Assembly (NCBI GenBank): GCA_033977485.1
Contig: CM066984.1
Coordinates: 115,003,251-115,067,250, forward strand
DNA: 64,000 nt
Direction of reading: 5' to 3'
Source of the DNA: Hydrangea macrophylla
Lineage: Eukaryota > Streptophyta > Magnoliopsida > Cornales > Hydrangeaceae
Part shown: positions 23,801 through 36,775 of the stretch, one piece after another
Layout: every line of letters starts with the position of its first letter
How positions within the stretch are numbered: the first letter of the stretch is position 1
The notes under the pieces: generated by a model
Seen by the model: only the letters and a program-made list of their open reading frames with translations
Database searches by the model: none
Told to the model about the DNA's origin: nothing
Translations under genes and position numbers: made by a program

Positions 23801-24137
23801 CGTCGAGAGACGGGGCGAGTTGAGGGTTTTTAGTCGCGACAAATGCTCCTTCCTCTCTCGTACCAAAACCCCGAGCCAAGTTCTTTGGTTATGAAGGGCC
23901 GGTGCCATTTATCCATTTGGGTGAGTCAAAATTAGGTTTCTTGGTTCCTTAAAGACCAAGTGGCGACTCTGTATCTGTTTTCAATAGACCCTTTTCTTTT
24001 CCTTTCAAAACGATCCCAAAACAAACAAGAGGTGGAATTCCGCGTGTCCACAGTCCCACAGCCACATCGCTGCCACATCATTTGGGATTTGAATTTGGGA
24101 TGTGAATTTGGGAAGCATAGAATTACTCTTTTACTAA

Positions 24138-25240
24138 TTAGGAAATGCAAATTAAAAGATCCATTTGAAAATTCCAACTATTTAAGAAAGGTTGATTTTC
24201 GTTTTTGATAACAAGAGAAACATTGTATTGCATAAAAGCATATTCCACCAGGAACCAGTACAAGAATACAGAAGTAAGAAACAATGGCGGATCTACATGA
24301 ATAAGCACCATATTTGAACATCCAACATTGGATCTGCGAAAAGGAGAAGGCATATATGGTTGTAGAACAAGCAAAGTAATGTGTAGCTTCCTATATTTTC
24401 TAATTCCCGTATTTAATAAAAATACCAGTTTTCGTATTTTTCCTGTAACATATGGATCGAGATAATACTAATAACAATAATAATAATGATATTGCCTTAT
24501 TATTTAAATTTGCTATATATATGTAAATATTAATTGGGTATTAACATTTGTCTGTGATGTGTGCATATATAAACTTTTCAAACACAGCCTAACCTTTGCT
24601 TGGGCATGACCCAATCCAATTAGCCAAACAGGGCCTTAAAGAAATGCATGCGCTGTATGTTTGTGTGGTATGCTCTGTGTGTGTGCAAGCATTAAGGACC
24701 ACAAGCTTGAACTTGGTCCCCAAGTTTAGTAAATAATATATATATATATATGTATAATACTCCAAAGTTTCGATTCAAAGTTACGTCACCTGTCGGTTTT
24801 TCGAATAGTTGTGAAGCTACGATTAAATTTGTGTAGAGCTAATTACACATCTGGAATCAACATAAGAATAGGAAGAGAATCAACATAAGAATAAAAAGAG
24901 AATGATATATTACATGACCTATTTGGTTGAGGTTTGAAATTCCTGAAAACTTACATTAACCTAGTTGTCTGGATGTTGAAGACGACCTAACATGAGCGCT
25001 CGCGACGCGAGAGCTCGAGTGAAGGGAAGCGCTCGCGATGCATGAGCTCGCGTTGCACTTGACAGCTTTGTGCACCAGTGGGAGAATTGTCATATCTCTC
25101 TCCTTAGACCTCCGATTGGCTCGTGATTTACAGCCACACATCACTAACTTGTCAAAATACACTTTACTTGTTTTGAGCACCTACATAATATAAAGTTTGG
25201 ATAGTCAAAATTTGCATTATACCGACTATTACTGCTATAA
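24138..25240. other. Intergenic, no gene seen; contains an LTR fragment
   Basis: There is no supported coding region. A TA microsatellite lies at about 24735-24752. The part from about 24910 to 25190 looks like a piece of an LTR, because a GC-rich repeated cassette (24994-25055) is followed by TTGTCATATCTCTCTCC...CTCCGATTGGCTCG. That word order also follows the cassettes in T and A. No termini were found. Confidence 0.45.
24994..25055. repeat. GCGCTCGCGA cassette in an LTR-like fragment
   Basis: GAGCGCTCGCGA at 24994, its partial inverse GCGAGAGCTCGAG at 25007, AAGCGCTCGCGA at 25027 and ATGAGCTCGCG at 25041 make an irregular cluster of GC-rich inverse words. The two GCGCTCGCGA copies are 33 bp apart. 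Confidence 0.6.
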
Positions 25241-25758
25241 TGTTGTACACATATACTGTTATACTGTTGTATTGTTGAACCCATGCTTACCATGTTAATC
25301 CTTTATTTTACCATGTTGTACCTATGTTGTGACAGGTTGTAATGTATCTATACTTACCATGTTGTACTGCATGCTTATTGTAGATAATGGTTAACAACCC
25401 AACAAGTGTCACCGCAACACGTCACCCAACAAGTATCCAACATTGCTACTACTCATGGGCTTCGAACCATCTATTACCACTATTCATGGGCAAATACACA
25501 GACTCATACTATAGACCCCAGTCCCATACCATGGGACATCGCATGTTTGCTCCTTTGCACAAATGTTCAGACTTCGAAGCTCACTTCAGAGCCCAGTCCG
25601 AGACATAAGAAAATTTCCACTCACTAACCACCCTCCGAGTTTCACTCTACGGATCTCCACCCACTAACCATACTTCGGGTCTTACTCTGCGGATCCCCAC
25701 TTGCAAACTGCTCTCCGATTTTAACCCGCTAGTGTCTCTACTCATCAAGGACCACATG
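25241..25758 (+). other. Probable M-type LTR sequence left of A
   Basis: Words such as CCATGTTGTACCTATG (about 25310) resemble the M2/H3 junction region near 51740-51790. The part at about 25620-25750 (CACTCTACGGATCTCCACCC) resembles M2 near 43835-43890. It continues after A at 30680. I read it as the beginning of M1 interrupted by A. The two short open frames at 25387-25627 have no recognisable product. Confidence 0.4.
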
Positions 25759-26933
25759 TGTAACACCTGTACTCGAAATAGGGTTAAGTATTATAGTAAT
25801 ACGCATTAACTTATATAATTAGTGTATAAAATGGATTAAGGGGAGGCTTTGGACTCACCTGTGAAAAAGTGTTTAGAGAAAGACACAGTTGGAAAAGTCT
25901 CTAGTGAGGTGGGACAGGTAATGACGTGAAACCAAGTGAAGGGCTCGGACAATATAACTTGCATTTAAATGAATAGATGTATTTTACATGATTAATTGTA
26001 GATATGTTTAATAGCTTTCTTATTGCATTGATTAATATGTTAGTTGTTAAAATGCTAGTTTGATTGTTGTTAATAAGGGCATAAATGAAAATGACTCATA
26101 ATTAGTAGGTACGTTAGCAACTTTATAAAATATTTGGGACCCACGTTGGGACCCATACGGGACTTAGACAAACATTCATTTAGATAATTGGGTAGTTAAC
26201 AGAATGTTTGGGGGATTTCATAATAAGAACTTAAGAAATTTCGAGGGTGTAAATGAAAAGTGGAAAAATTGAGGTAATGACATCTCAATTGCATATATGT
26301 CAAGAGAAGGTTGTTTTTCTAAAAAATAACAAAACAATTTTTAGAAATTCAAGAGGAAAGAGAGAGACGACGAGATTCCGAGACGCCGACATCTATTTCA
26401 CGTCGTACCGTCGCCGTCCGACGTCCAATTCGTGAACCGAAGCTGTATTCGTACTCGTGGAGGTGAGACAATCGTTTCCATACCTTTTATTTACGTTTTA
26501 ATTGTCGGATTATAGAAGCTCGTACTAATCGGTGACACGCGGTTCGCCGAGTTCATGTAGGATTTACTCCGGAGAGAGAACAGAGCTAAGATTTGGTGAA
26601 ATTCTGCACATATTGGCTTGATTTTGGGTAGAACTTGTTGAAGGTAAGTTTTCTAAACTAAAGAATGATTGTTTTTAAATGTGTTCAATGCCTCAATGAT
26701 GTTTAGAGAAGATAATCTATCCTTTGGCGTCATGAGAATGCATTATTGTGAATTGCATGTCAATTATATGAAAATTGTTGTGCTTACATGTTTATGTGCT
26801 TATATGGATATGTGGTAATCAATGAACACCGGAAAAATGATTCATTTTTTGGAGTAATAAGGGAGGAGAAGAGGAAGAATCTGATAAATACGGAAGTCCA
26901 AGGAATAGACGTGACCACGGGACCAAGGGAGGT

Positions 26934-29489
26934 TGTAACACCCGTACCCAGGAAAAAGGTTTAATTATCTCGTAATATGCCTTAATTAATAATAATTAGT
27001 GTATATGGTGGATTAAGGGGAGGCTATGGACTCACCCATGAAAAAGTGATCAGTAAATGACACCACTTGAAAAAAGTCCCCAGTGAGGAGGGACATGTAC
27101 TATAGTGGGACCCAATAAAGGGTTAAGGAATGATTTGCATTTTTAAATGATTAAATGCGTTTTATATGATTACATGAATATTTGCTAAATTGTTTGCATA
27201 CTATATTGTTGTATGTTAGCATTAGATGTTAGTTTGGACACCCAAATAAGGGTATAAATGAAAAAGAATTCACAATTAGTAGGTGCGATAGCAACGTCAC
27301 AAAATATTGGGACCGCGTATGGGACCCATACGGGACTTAGACAAACACCCATTTGGATAATTGGGTAGTTAATGGAATGTTTGGGGGATTTCATAATAGA
27401 GATTGGGGAATTGTGGGGAGGTAAAGAGGAATAGTGGTCATGAGTCATCACTTGGGTTGCTTTAGAAGAGACAAGTGTGTCTCTTGAGTTTAAAACTCTC
27501 AAGAAATTACAGAAATTCTAAGGACGAGAGAGAGAGCTAGAGATATAAACAAGAAAACGTCTCCGTAGCCATCTCGACGCCGTTTCGTCGCCGTTTCGTC
27601 GCCGTTTCTTCGCCGTCGGTATACCGTTTCGCGAAGCGAAGCCGTATTCGGAATCGTGGAGGTGAGAGAATCGTTTATATACCTTTCTTTTTCAATTTTG
27701 TTGACATTTTTCCACAACCCTCTTTGAGGTGACGATACATATACATGATATTTATATGTAGGATTATCACCGGAGATAACTAGAGCTAGAATTTACAAGA
27801 AATTTGGGATTTCTAGGCTTTAATTGGAGCAATTTGTGAGGTGCGTGACTCTAATCCATGGGCTGAATGTATTATTGTGTTTACTGTTACAAGTTATGAT
27901 GTATTATGTTGAATATGATGTTCATATCTTGAATTATGTTGGTTAAAGCATGATAGTGTAAATTAGAAGCTTAACATGCTTAATTTTGCAAGAATTGTCA
28001 TACTTGAGATGAATATGTGATTATGTGTTATGTGGGTTGAAGGAAGTCTTATGTTGATTCACCATAGATTTACTCCATAATAAGGAGGTGTGGAAAAACC
28101 CAACGGTGTAAGGGTACTCACCACACTAACTGTGTAAAGGTGTGTGAGTGACGACCCAGCTATGGAAGGGTATGTGAGATGGTGTGAATTAGAGGTGCTA
28201 TATGCACATAAGGGCAAAAGGCAAGAGCGACAACACGGTGAATTGATATTTGGTCTTTTGGAGACTAAATGATATGTTGATTGTTGATTTGCGCATTGGA
28301 TATGACATTACACTCATACATGTGATTAGTTTTACTCACTAAGCAAAAGCTTAAACAAATATTATTTTCTATTGTGGTTATTGAATAACCACCGCAGGTG
28401 CGGAATAAGAAGAGGAGAGGAAATGACCGGCACGTCGGGTTTGGGCTTGGGAGTTGTAAATATATGTGTCATGTTCATATGTCTAGATGTTCAAGTTTCC
28501 TAATGTAACTTCCATTTGGAGATGTATGAACAACTTATGTTTTGGAAAACTTTGTAATATGTCAAGTTCAATTTAGTGTTGGGTGTGTTTTGTGATGTGA
28601 GTTGCCCTTGCAAGTCACAAGTTATGTGTGTTGTGGAAGGGACTTTGGGAGTTAAGTAACTCTTGATGTAAATTAAACTTGGTTTCTCATGTTTGGGTGT
28701 TTATGCACATGTTGGGGTGGAAATGGGGATTAGATGTATGCTTGAGCTCCTAGTTGGAGCATTATAAGTTGTATGTATGTGAATAGCTAATCAAATGGTT
28801 AAAATGTTTTGCAAACTCTTTTGATGTTTGATAAAACTTAGGAGTGCTTTCCAAATGATTTTGGATGTTTCCATATGGGTTGGATTGATGGAAGTGGGGT
28901 GGTTTGTTGGTTGTATCACATTTGAGTGTGTTTTGAAATGGTTTAAAAGTTTCCATGAAGTTTAATTTGGAGTGGGAATTAATCCATGTGACTTGGGAAT
29001 GTTTTTTTAAACTTGCAAACTAGAGTGTTTTAGCAGCAAGTTTTGTTTTAGCAGCAGCAAAATATAATCTGTAGAATATTGGACTGAGCGAACTCTTCCC
29101 TGGGTTGAGCGAACTCTGGGCAGAATGGTTTCTGCAGAAAGTTGGATTGAGCGAACTTTGCTCTGGGTTGAGCGAACTCTTGGCAGAATGACCAAGTGCT
29201 TGAGTGTAGTCAATCCAAGATAAAGATGAACATAACTTGGTATAGGAAGTTCGTATTTATGCGTCGTTTTCAACGTTGAATTTTTTAATTGGAAAGCTAT
29301 CTTTTGAGATGAAAACTCGAGAAAATTTTAAAATGACCATTTTACCCTTGGGGTTATTACATGCAAATGAGTTTTATTAAGAGTTTAAAATAGAATTTAA
29401 ACTTGATTTATGTTATATTCATTGGGAACGTTCTTTAATGGCATTGTTACACGTGTCCTAATTCACCCGAGGCGGGTTGGGGTGTGACA
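26934..29489 (+). mobile_element. B: solo LTR nested in A
   Basis: TG at 26934 (TGTAACACCCGTACCC) and CA at 29489 (GTTGGGGTGTGACA) are flanked by a perfect TSD GAGGT (26929-26933, 29490-29494). 2556 bp. It is the same family as A and C, sharing GTTACACGTGTCCTAAT, CCCTTGGGG and TTTGGGGGATTTCATAATA. It differs in carrying a TTGAGCGAACTC cassette where A and C have GGATCGATCC. Confidence 0.92.
29085..29180 (+). repeat. B cassette, four TGAGCGAACTC in two pairs
   Basis: Copies start at 29085, 29106, 29148 and 29169. Both pairs are spaced exactly 21 bp, with spacers TTCCCTGGGT and TGCTCTGGGT. A GGGCAGAATGGTTTCTGCAG segment lies between the pairs. The motif is only an imperfect palindrome (GAG...CTC). 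Confidence 0.9.
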
Positions 29490-30258
29490 GAGGTCTTCGG
29501 GTTTGAATGAATCATTGAACCGGTGGTTCGGCGATTTCAGATATGATTTATGTGTTTATGTTGCACATGTTAAGCATTCAATCATGTTTAGATTGCTCAC
29601 TAAGTATAATGCTTAAGAAAATTGTTTTCCTTTTCTATTGTGGTAAATAACAACCACCGCAGGTTTGGAGTAATACCTGGAGAGGAAATGAAGGGCGGTT
29701 GGGAATGGGAGAGATTTGGGACTTGTGCATATGATCTCTCTTTAAACTTGTAATATGTTGTAAAATGTAGTTCCTTTAATGGTGATGTTGGTATTTTTGT
29801 TGTATCCATGAAACTTAAATCCTTAAACTTATAATTTGGTAGTGTTGAGGTTAAACTTAAAGAACTTGTATAAATTTCCATGTTTCAAATGATTTGGTGC
29901 AAGTTGTTAAGTTGGACCATCTTAGCAAGTTCGGATTGTGTCGCAAGTGTTTTGGACAAGCTCCATTTGTATATATGATGTTAGTTGTAGTTTTGGGATC
30001 AATACCATCTATTCTTTGTAGAATACTAGCTTTGATGAGAATTGTGTTTCAAAAAAATTCAAAGGAGTTGAGTTCGTGGTTGGTTTGATCCAATTGTGGT
30101 TGTGTATGTGTTCTACATGCTTGGTTAATGTTTAAACATGTTTGGAAGTATGTTTGGAATGGTTTCTAAAAGTTTCCATGAGGTTTGGATATATTTAGGT
30201 ATGAATTGGACATGTAAAAACATGGTTTTTAGTAGCAAAATTGCATTCTACAGAACCC

Positions 30259-30362
30259 GGATCGATCCGAGTTAAAGGGCGGATCGATCCAGAAGTTCTA
30301 GGGAGTATTCTGCGAGAAAAATAGCAAAATGGATCGATTTGGGCTAAAGGGCGGATCGATCC
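30259..30362 (+). repeat. A cassette, four GGATCGATCC in two pairs
   Basis: Copies start at 30259, 30281, 30331 (degenerate, GGATCGATTT) and 30353. Both pairs are spaced exactly 22 bp, with the spacers GAGTTAAAGGGC and GGGCTAAAGGGC. A TATTCTGCGAG word stands between the pairs. Confidence 0.92.
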
Positions 30363-30679
30363 GCTCACAAATTTTTCCTCCATCCACTTTACGGAAACGT
30401 GCATTTCTCTTTCTAAAAAACTCAGATTCGCGCACCGTTTTTTGCATTAGAACTAGGACTCAAAGACCTATCTTCTGATATAAAATTTTTACTATCTATT
30501 CTAAATAATCATTTTGCCCTTGGGGATATTTTGTCACAGCAAACCCTTTTATGTTGGTTCAAATCATGTTTTTTCTTAATAATTAACATGGTTTCTTACT
30601 TATTAGTGTATTTTGGGTACATATAGTCTTGTTACACGTGTCTTAATCCACCGGGGGTGGATTGGGGTGTGACAACATG

Positions 30680-30989
30680 CTACTGAAATACTAAATATTA
30701 AATACTAAACACACATAAGTGCACTCACAATGACCACCCTTGGTCCGGAAGCACCACCAAAGAGTGGCTACATCCATTGGGATCTCGGGAGCTCATGGCT
30801 AGGTGGCTACAGCCAAAGGCATCTCCCTAGCTTACGCCTCATAGGCAAAGCTAGGGTTGAGAGAGAGAAAGCTAGGGTTGAGAGAGAGAGAGAGAGAGAC
30901 ACACACACACACATACACACACACGTGACTCTCACGTGTCCTATCCCTACAGCCTCACAACCAATTAAAGAGGCCCATTACTGCAAAAC
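30680..30989. other. Repeat-flank DNA with (GA)n(CA)n tract
   Basis: A duplicated AAAGCTAGGGTTGAGAGAGA (about 30847 and 30869) leads into (GA)n and then (CA)n up to about 30924. No gene is seen. Confidence 0.5.
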
Positions 30990-32074
30990 CTGCTAAAAAC
31001 CTTTGACATGTATATATGAGTCATTTTAAGCTTGCTTAACCTTCTACACCAATGGTGTTAGCCTTGGTACACTCCCTCACTTAATCCCCTGAAATCCAAT
31101 AGCAAGGCCTTGAAACCTCCCATTACTTAACCCTCTGCACCAATAGTATCTTGTCCCCTAAATCTCGATACATTCACTTGCTTAACCGTCTGTACCAATG
31201 ATGCACCATTCTCACTTCGACCAATATGCAACATTGTGTTGTCGTTCCAAGTGATAGTACCCCTTGCTTAACACTATGTACCAATATCACACCTTCCCCC
31301 TCTTGGCCGACTTGTAACACTCGTCTAGTACCGAGTGACAATACCCTCTCGATATATGAATCCCCTTCTTGATCCCTGCCTGGTCAAAAAAGGCACTCAC
31401 CTACCTTAAACAGAGGGTCCACTCCAGGAGCGCCAACTCAACTTTTCCAGCTGTACATTGCACCCTCACATATCTTGTATAAATACCATTCCCATTCAAT
31501 ACATCCAACCCAGTCTAACCTAGTAACAACCTAGTCTGAATCAACACCTCAGGCATTTACTCCCATCCTTAACCCAATCCAACCTTTGATAAACTTAGCT
31601 AAGAGTCATTTACTCTTGTTACTCTGAACTTCCTCAATCACTTAATACCATTCTTGTTCCCCAAATCCTTAATTATCATCTGCCCTGCTCTGACGTCTCC
31701 ATAACTCACTCCAACCACACGAAACACTCTCATATTATGTTATCATATTTCTCCTTAATTATCATCCTCCGTCCTCCGACGTCTCCATAACCCACTCTAG
31801 CTGCCCAAGGCATTATCAGTATTTTATCACTCATCATCCCTCCACCTAAAGATCCTAATACTTACTGCTTTCTCTCTCTCATATTTAGGGCTATTTTGGT
31901 TCTCACCCGAGTCGAAGCCTCTCTGAATCCCATTGTTTCTGCTATATTTAATTTTACATATTTATTATTCTGCTTATTCTCACATTATTTTATCTGTTGT
32001 TCCACCTATACTAACCCACTTACATGTTATACCTATCTACATGTCTCATGCACATCACATTAGAACCTGCCACA
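30990..32074 (+). mobile_element. M1: LTR-like block, paralogue of M2
   Basis: It aligns along its length with M2 (43940-44026, 45692-46516 and 51520-51740). Shared stretches include CTACCTTAAACAGAGGGT, CATCCAACCCAGTCTAACC and CGAAGCCTCTCTGAATCCCA. A TATA-like TATAAATA lies at 31481. Four to five diverged copies of a CTTAACC(N)TCTGCACCAATG word recur between 31030 and 31290. It ends near ACCTGCCACA, followed by TTTTGGTGACCATAGTGGGA, which looks like a primer-binding junction. The left end is uncertain. M1 lacks the insertions in M2 and so serves as an empty-site reference. Confidence 0.6.
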
Positions 32075-32196
32075 TTTTGGTGACCATAGTGGGAGGTATA
32101 CTTGCAAGCATGGTTAGCACATCACCAACAATTTTTTGGTGCTACTGATGTTCAACATCATCTTCTGCAAGCCAAGGGGGTCCACACCCACTGGTG

Positions 32197-35038
32197 TGTC
32201 ACACCCCGAATTTTGGACAACTAAATATTCAATCCAAAGCATGTATCTAGACGATTATTCAATTGCCAAAATTTCGAGAGTAACACCCTCACATAGGCTA
32301 ACAAATAATTTATTAAAAATAATATTTAATACTCATTAAATAAGGACATGTGATCTTGTTTTTTTCTAAAAGAAAAATTCTTTATTATTAAATTTGTATT
32401 CCCAAACATCCATTTTATTATAAAATTAATAAAGTTCTATTATAAATATTACATCATTACGATTTACAAAAGAAAATTTATTTTCATTAAATTAAACCCT
32501 CCTTACAGAGTTCGATGGAAAGAAAACAAATAAAAATAAAATCTATACCTCAATTGGTCAAAGTAACTACAGCGTTCCTAATACCCAATATACAATTTTT
32601 ATTACAATAATACAAATATGGCCCACAATGCCAGAAACAAAAATAAATAAGATACAACTAAATGCAAAGAACAATTCTATACAACTGCAACTCCAAGACA
32701 TCAACAGCTCCACAGAAAATTCTCAAATACTAAACCTGCACAAATACATTCGACTACGTTTCATATAGAAACGCCCCCGAATGCATAACACACTCGGGTC
32801 AGTCACATGACTGGTATGAGTTAAACAAAGCAACAAGTCTTAGAGATCTAACTTAAACCCGTATACTACAAACCATACTAAAACACTCTTGGGCCAAGAC
32901 AAGTAGTTCCAGACACATATCTAGACAATAAAGTAGTTTCCATTTATGTGGTGGCAAGTAGTTTCTTGCCTGAAACCCAAAGCTACTACGAATTTTATAC
33001 TTACTCATCTACTTATGGTGAGCCAAACCTATAAAACGTTAATGGACCCACCATCCTGCAATACAAAAGTTAGTAACCACAAAAATACCACAAAGATGTA
33101 CGGAACACCTTTTTATTAAAATATTACGAAAATGGAAATCTCAGTCCTAAGCTACATGTTAAAAATAATTGAAGTTAAATTAACAGCAATCAAAGAAGTA
33201 ATTTATTTGAACGGTTAACTCTTTGGGAATTTATTTACAACTACACTCTTACTTTTATGAACAATTCTTTATTCAATTTCCTAGGTTCACCACTTGGCCA
33301 CCCTCCATGGTACACCCACACATATATCTCATGTGTGCTCGGACATACTACCTACATTCACTCTGGTGCCAGTTTGGTTGGGGTATCAACCAAACCAGGT
33401 ATACACAACAGAAAGCCGATCAATATGCCTATACGTCTATAAATTAAGCCGAGTATAAAGCTTAGGCTAGCTTGATCACGAAGCCACAAGCAAATGGGTG
33501 GGTACACTCAGCAAGTCGAGCTACCAAAAAAAATAACATAACGGGGAGTGGTGAACACTAAAGAATTTGAAACCATTTCTGCATTCTCGGAATTATAAAA
33601 TTTCATCGGACTCAAAGTCAATGACTATCACCCATTTTTCATAGCTCAACCTTATATGAGAATTCATGTATCTCCAAGTAATTTTTCGTTAAGTCATATT
33701 AACGAATAGAAAATTCACAAAGAAATCATATTCTCCAAATTTTGCACGTTGTTAACGAATAGAAAATCCACAAAGAAATCATATTCCCCAAATTTCGCAC
33801 GTTTAACTATACTAAAACTACTACTGTAATCTTAAATTTCTGTCCAATTGGTACAGAATCAGGAAAAACTTAAAACACGAAAAGTGTGCAGAATCACGTT
33901 TTACGTAGGACATGCGGACAGAATGCTAAAATTCAAAGCCACGATTTTCTAATATTTTTTTTTGAAGATTCAGCAACTGTGTGAATTACAAAAAATGAAT
34001 TTCACAAATATTTCTTAACTATCATGAATACTTCATATAAAGTTTCATCAAACTAACTATTCACCTAACCCTTTTGAATACACTAATGTCATAATCACAA
34101 AGTTACGCGAAGGGGAAAAAGATATCTATATTAATTCAACAATAACGACATGCATCCAATTTAAAAATTTAACCCCAACAATTTAATTAAACATGCAAGA
34201 ATTTAATTACTCACGTATACATATATACATATGTGTATATATATATATACCCGGGTATATATATATTTAACTCACCTAGTTTGGATAAAAAATTTACAAC
34301 ACGAACCGGTTATGCTCCGCGAATATTCCACACGTGCCTACGAATCTGAGACGCTTCTCCTTCTTCCTCCCTTCTAACCCTTCTCTTCTCTTTTTCTTCT
34401 TCTTCTTCTTCTTCTAGGTGGCCAGGGTTGCCACTTCTCTCTTTCTCTCTATCTCACGTCTGTTCCCTCTTTTCTTTTATTTTTTTCCCTTTCTTTTATT
34501 TTTTCCCTTTCTTTTTCTTATTATTATATAGAGGCTAGGTTTTTATATAAGTATATATGTACTGCACACATAATATACTATATAAATACACAACATATAC
34601 AAATAACACATATATAAATATGAAATCCCGTTTTTTGTCTAATGGACTTACAAAAAGACATCATATATATGGGCCCAAAATGCAGTACAAAGTACTAAAA
34701 TGAGTAGCCCAATGGGTACCCATGACCCCGATACTTAATCTGAATGTTAATTACATTATTTAACACATTTACGGGCCTATAAATACTGCTAAAAAATTAA
34801 CACATCACTCGTCAATTACTTGGCTAATTTAAACTTTTACCACTTTAACCCCACCACTTAACTTTACAAAACATCATATAGTAATTAATAACAATAAAAA
34901 ATAATTACCTACAAATAAATAAATGACCATAAAAATATAAATACACACAGCCAATTATTAACACGTAAAAATTCAGGTTGCTTCCTTAACATATTTAAAA
35001 ATAAATATTTATATCAGAAAATATTACGGGGTGTTGCA
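32197..35038 (-). mobile_element. F: solo LTR
   Basis: TG at 32197 (TGTCACACCCCGAATTTTGG) and CA at 35038 (ATTACGGGGTGTTGCA) are flanked by a perfect TSD TGGTG (32192-32196, 35039-35043). 2842 bp. A pyrimidine tract at 34350-34500 would be the purine-rich leader on the minus strand. It has no paired-palindrome cassette, which makes it a useful negative control. G inside the CACTA is a relative. Confidence 0.9.
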
Positions 35039-35043
35039 TGGTG

Positions 35044-36628
35044 CCACCCTTCTACCCCCAGGGCAAAAAAAATGTTTGTTTTGTACTATTCACCTAACCT
35101 TTACACTACCTAAGTATTTATCAAACAAATCAACCGGCATTTCATTCTTTTCCATTTTTTTCCCTCATGGTCTCACCAGAGACAACTTACTTTTATCACT
35201 CGCCCTTTCTTAATTTTCTATCATCTCTCTTTTTCTTGATCCCTCTTACTTTCTCGTTTGTCCCTTCTTATTCCAACTATGTGACAGTACTTCAACTCTG
35301 TGACATTACTCCAACATTGTGATATTCACACATATTATGGTTAATACTTTCGTACAAAATCCATTATACAATTTTTTTCTTCTCTCATGGTTGTTACAAT
35401 TTATTATCAAAAGTCAAAAGTCACAATTTTTGACAAATTTGAATTTATTGAAAATCACTTTTCAATAATTTTATCTCCAAAATTTGACATGGGTCATTTT
35501 AATTGTCATTTTTTGGTCAAAAAAAGGCATGCCTAAAACCCTTTCAAAATAAAGTAATCGTCGACACGAGCCCACAACTTTTTGAATCGTCCCAAACAAA
35601 CATCAGATGAATAAGTTATGGCAAGTTAAATTTTATTTGGTCAAGAAAGTTAACACACTCACAAGGGCATTGCACATTTAATAATTTTTTTTGTTGTTCT
35701 CCATAATTGGCATACCCACAAGAAATATTTTTGGTCTTACCTTCATCATCATTTGGACGTCATTTGATGAATTGCGTCCCTTTTATAATGAAAAAAAAAA
35801 ACTAGATTTATTTTATTGGTCCACAATTCAATGTCACATGTACCTTGCCATACTATATTATTTCCTATGCATTGGATAAGCATTACACGACCTAACTCCC
35901 CTATCAATTTACCATTTTCAACTACTCACTTAGACTTACAGCTAAGACTTAACCTCTCTCTTCACAAAGGTCCCATCACTTGTACTACATCATGGTACTC
36001 CAACATGAGAAGTAAGCCATTCTTACATCTATTGAATCATCTCATTTTTTTTACTCTCGCCCTCCATTCGCACCTTCTTTATATTACTCCCTCTTTCACT
36101 CACCCTTCCCTTTTCTCTTACTCTCTCTTTTCCTTCGATTCTCTCTTCGCGAACACCATCAGCGCAGGAGAGATAGACACAATTTTTGGGTGAAAAACTA
36201 TGGTATTTTTGAATGGTAGATATATTTTTTTTGTCATCGTTACAATTTTTGTCATGGTGGTTACACTTTTTTTGCCATCTGTCACAAATTTTGTCATCAA
36301 GTTACAAATTTCATCTTCAAATTATGATTTTCCTCATCAAAGTGACACGTGGTTGCACTACAGCTTCATATTTGTTCACTTCCATGCGTGCAGGGTGCAA
36401 GTAAATATTTTTTTTTAAATAAAATAAAATGGGACATCCCTCTGATAATGCATGGTGTCGCAAATCAGGTGTCTACACATGGTACATATTGCTATATATA
36501 CATACTGATAGATTGTGACTTGGGAACTCGTGTCAGGCCAAGCTAGATGAACTGATGGACTTGGGGGTATTTTTTGCGATCCACCATTACCTTATCCCAT
36601 CAAGTGCTGATTTTTGCATATTTTAATG
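35044..36628. other. AT-rich non-genic stretch
   Basis: No supported gene. Short repeated words GTGACA(T/G)TACT(T/C)CAAC recur at about 35281-35320. TTTTGTCATC / TTTTGCCATC words recur at 36230-36300. It probably continues the internal part of the M1 element after F, but no protein domain can be recognised. The open frames here (up to 125 codons at 35816) look random. Confidence 0.4.
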
Positions 36629-36636
36629 CTCATTGT

Positions 36637-36775
36637 TAGGGGTGAAAATAGTTCGACTCGGTTCAGTTCGATGCAATTTTTAGTTAAACCGATCGGTTTC
36701 GGTTCAATTTTTACACTGCATGAAGTTTTTAAAAATCTGGTTCAATCGATCCGGTCAAATTTTGTTACACCCCCT
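36637..36775. mobile_element. hAT-type MITE, 8-bp TSD
   Basis: It starts TAGGGGTGAAAATAGTTCG and ends with the approximate inverse TTTGTTACACCCCCT. The flanks CTCATTGT (36629-36636 and 36776-36783) are a perfect 8-bp TSD. 139 bp. Confidence 0.85.

Larger units (their letters stand above)
18933..24052 (+). mobile_element. J: long solo LTR (Tat/Ogre-like ends)
   Basis: TG at 18933 (TGTAGACATCCCATTTTGTC) and CA at 24052 (CCGCGTGTCCACA) are flanked by GTCCT (18928-18932) and GTCCC (24053-24057), a TSD with one change. Without the nested hAT element the LTR is about 4.1 kb. The CCAAGTGGCGACTC word near the 3' end (23957) and the TGTAGACA...TGTCCACA ends are typical of Tat/Ogre gypsy LTRs. A TATA box (TATAAAA, 20966) supports + orientation. 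Much of the 21.2-23.8 kb part is pyrimidine-rich and contains partly repeated segments (for example GGAAGTTCTTGAAATGAGT and TTTCAAAACCCC). No gene is seen. Confidence 0.8.
18811..24128. mobile_element. R: GAGTAATG MITE split by LTR J
   Basis: The left half (18811-18932) starts GAGTAATGCTATGCTTCCC and the right half (24058-24128) ends GGGAAGCATAGAATTACTC. Without J the MITE is about 190 bp. Its TSD is TTTTACTAA: the right copy is at 24129-24137, and the left copy at 16496-16504 is now separated from the MITE by element Q. The TSD is a perfect 9 bp. Confidence 0.85.
25759..30674 (+). mobile_element. A: solo LTR containing LTR B of the same family
   Basis: TG at 25759 (TGTAACACCTGTACTCG) and CA at 30674 (GATTGGGGTGTGACA) are flanked by a perfect TSD ACATG (25754-25758, 30675-30679). 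Without B the LTR is about 2.36 kb. A leader-like segment with GACGACGAGATTCCGAG (about 26365) corresponds to similar segments in B (about 27520-27660) and, inverted, in C (about 41140-41220). The GGATCGATCC cassette lies about 310 bp before the 3' end. No internal domain is present. Confidence 0.9.

Noticed and set aside
32197..35038. Palindrome cassette in solo LTR F
   Set aside because: I looked for paired palindromes at 20-22 bp and found none, so the module is not universal in these LTRs.
35816..36193. 125-codon open frame
   Set aside because: No recognisable domain, no start context or splice evidence, in AT-rich repeat flank.
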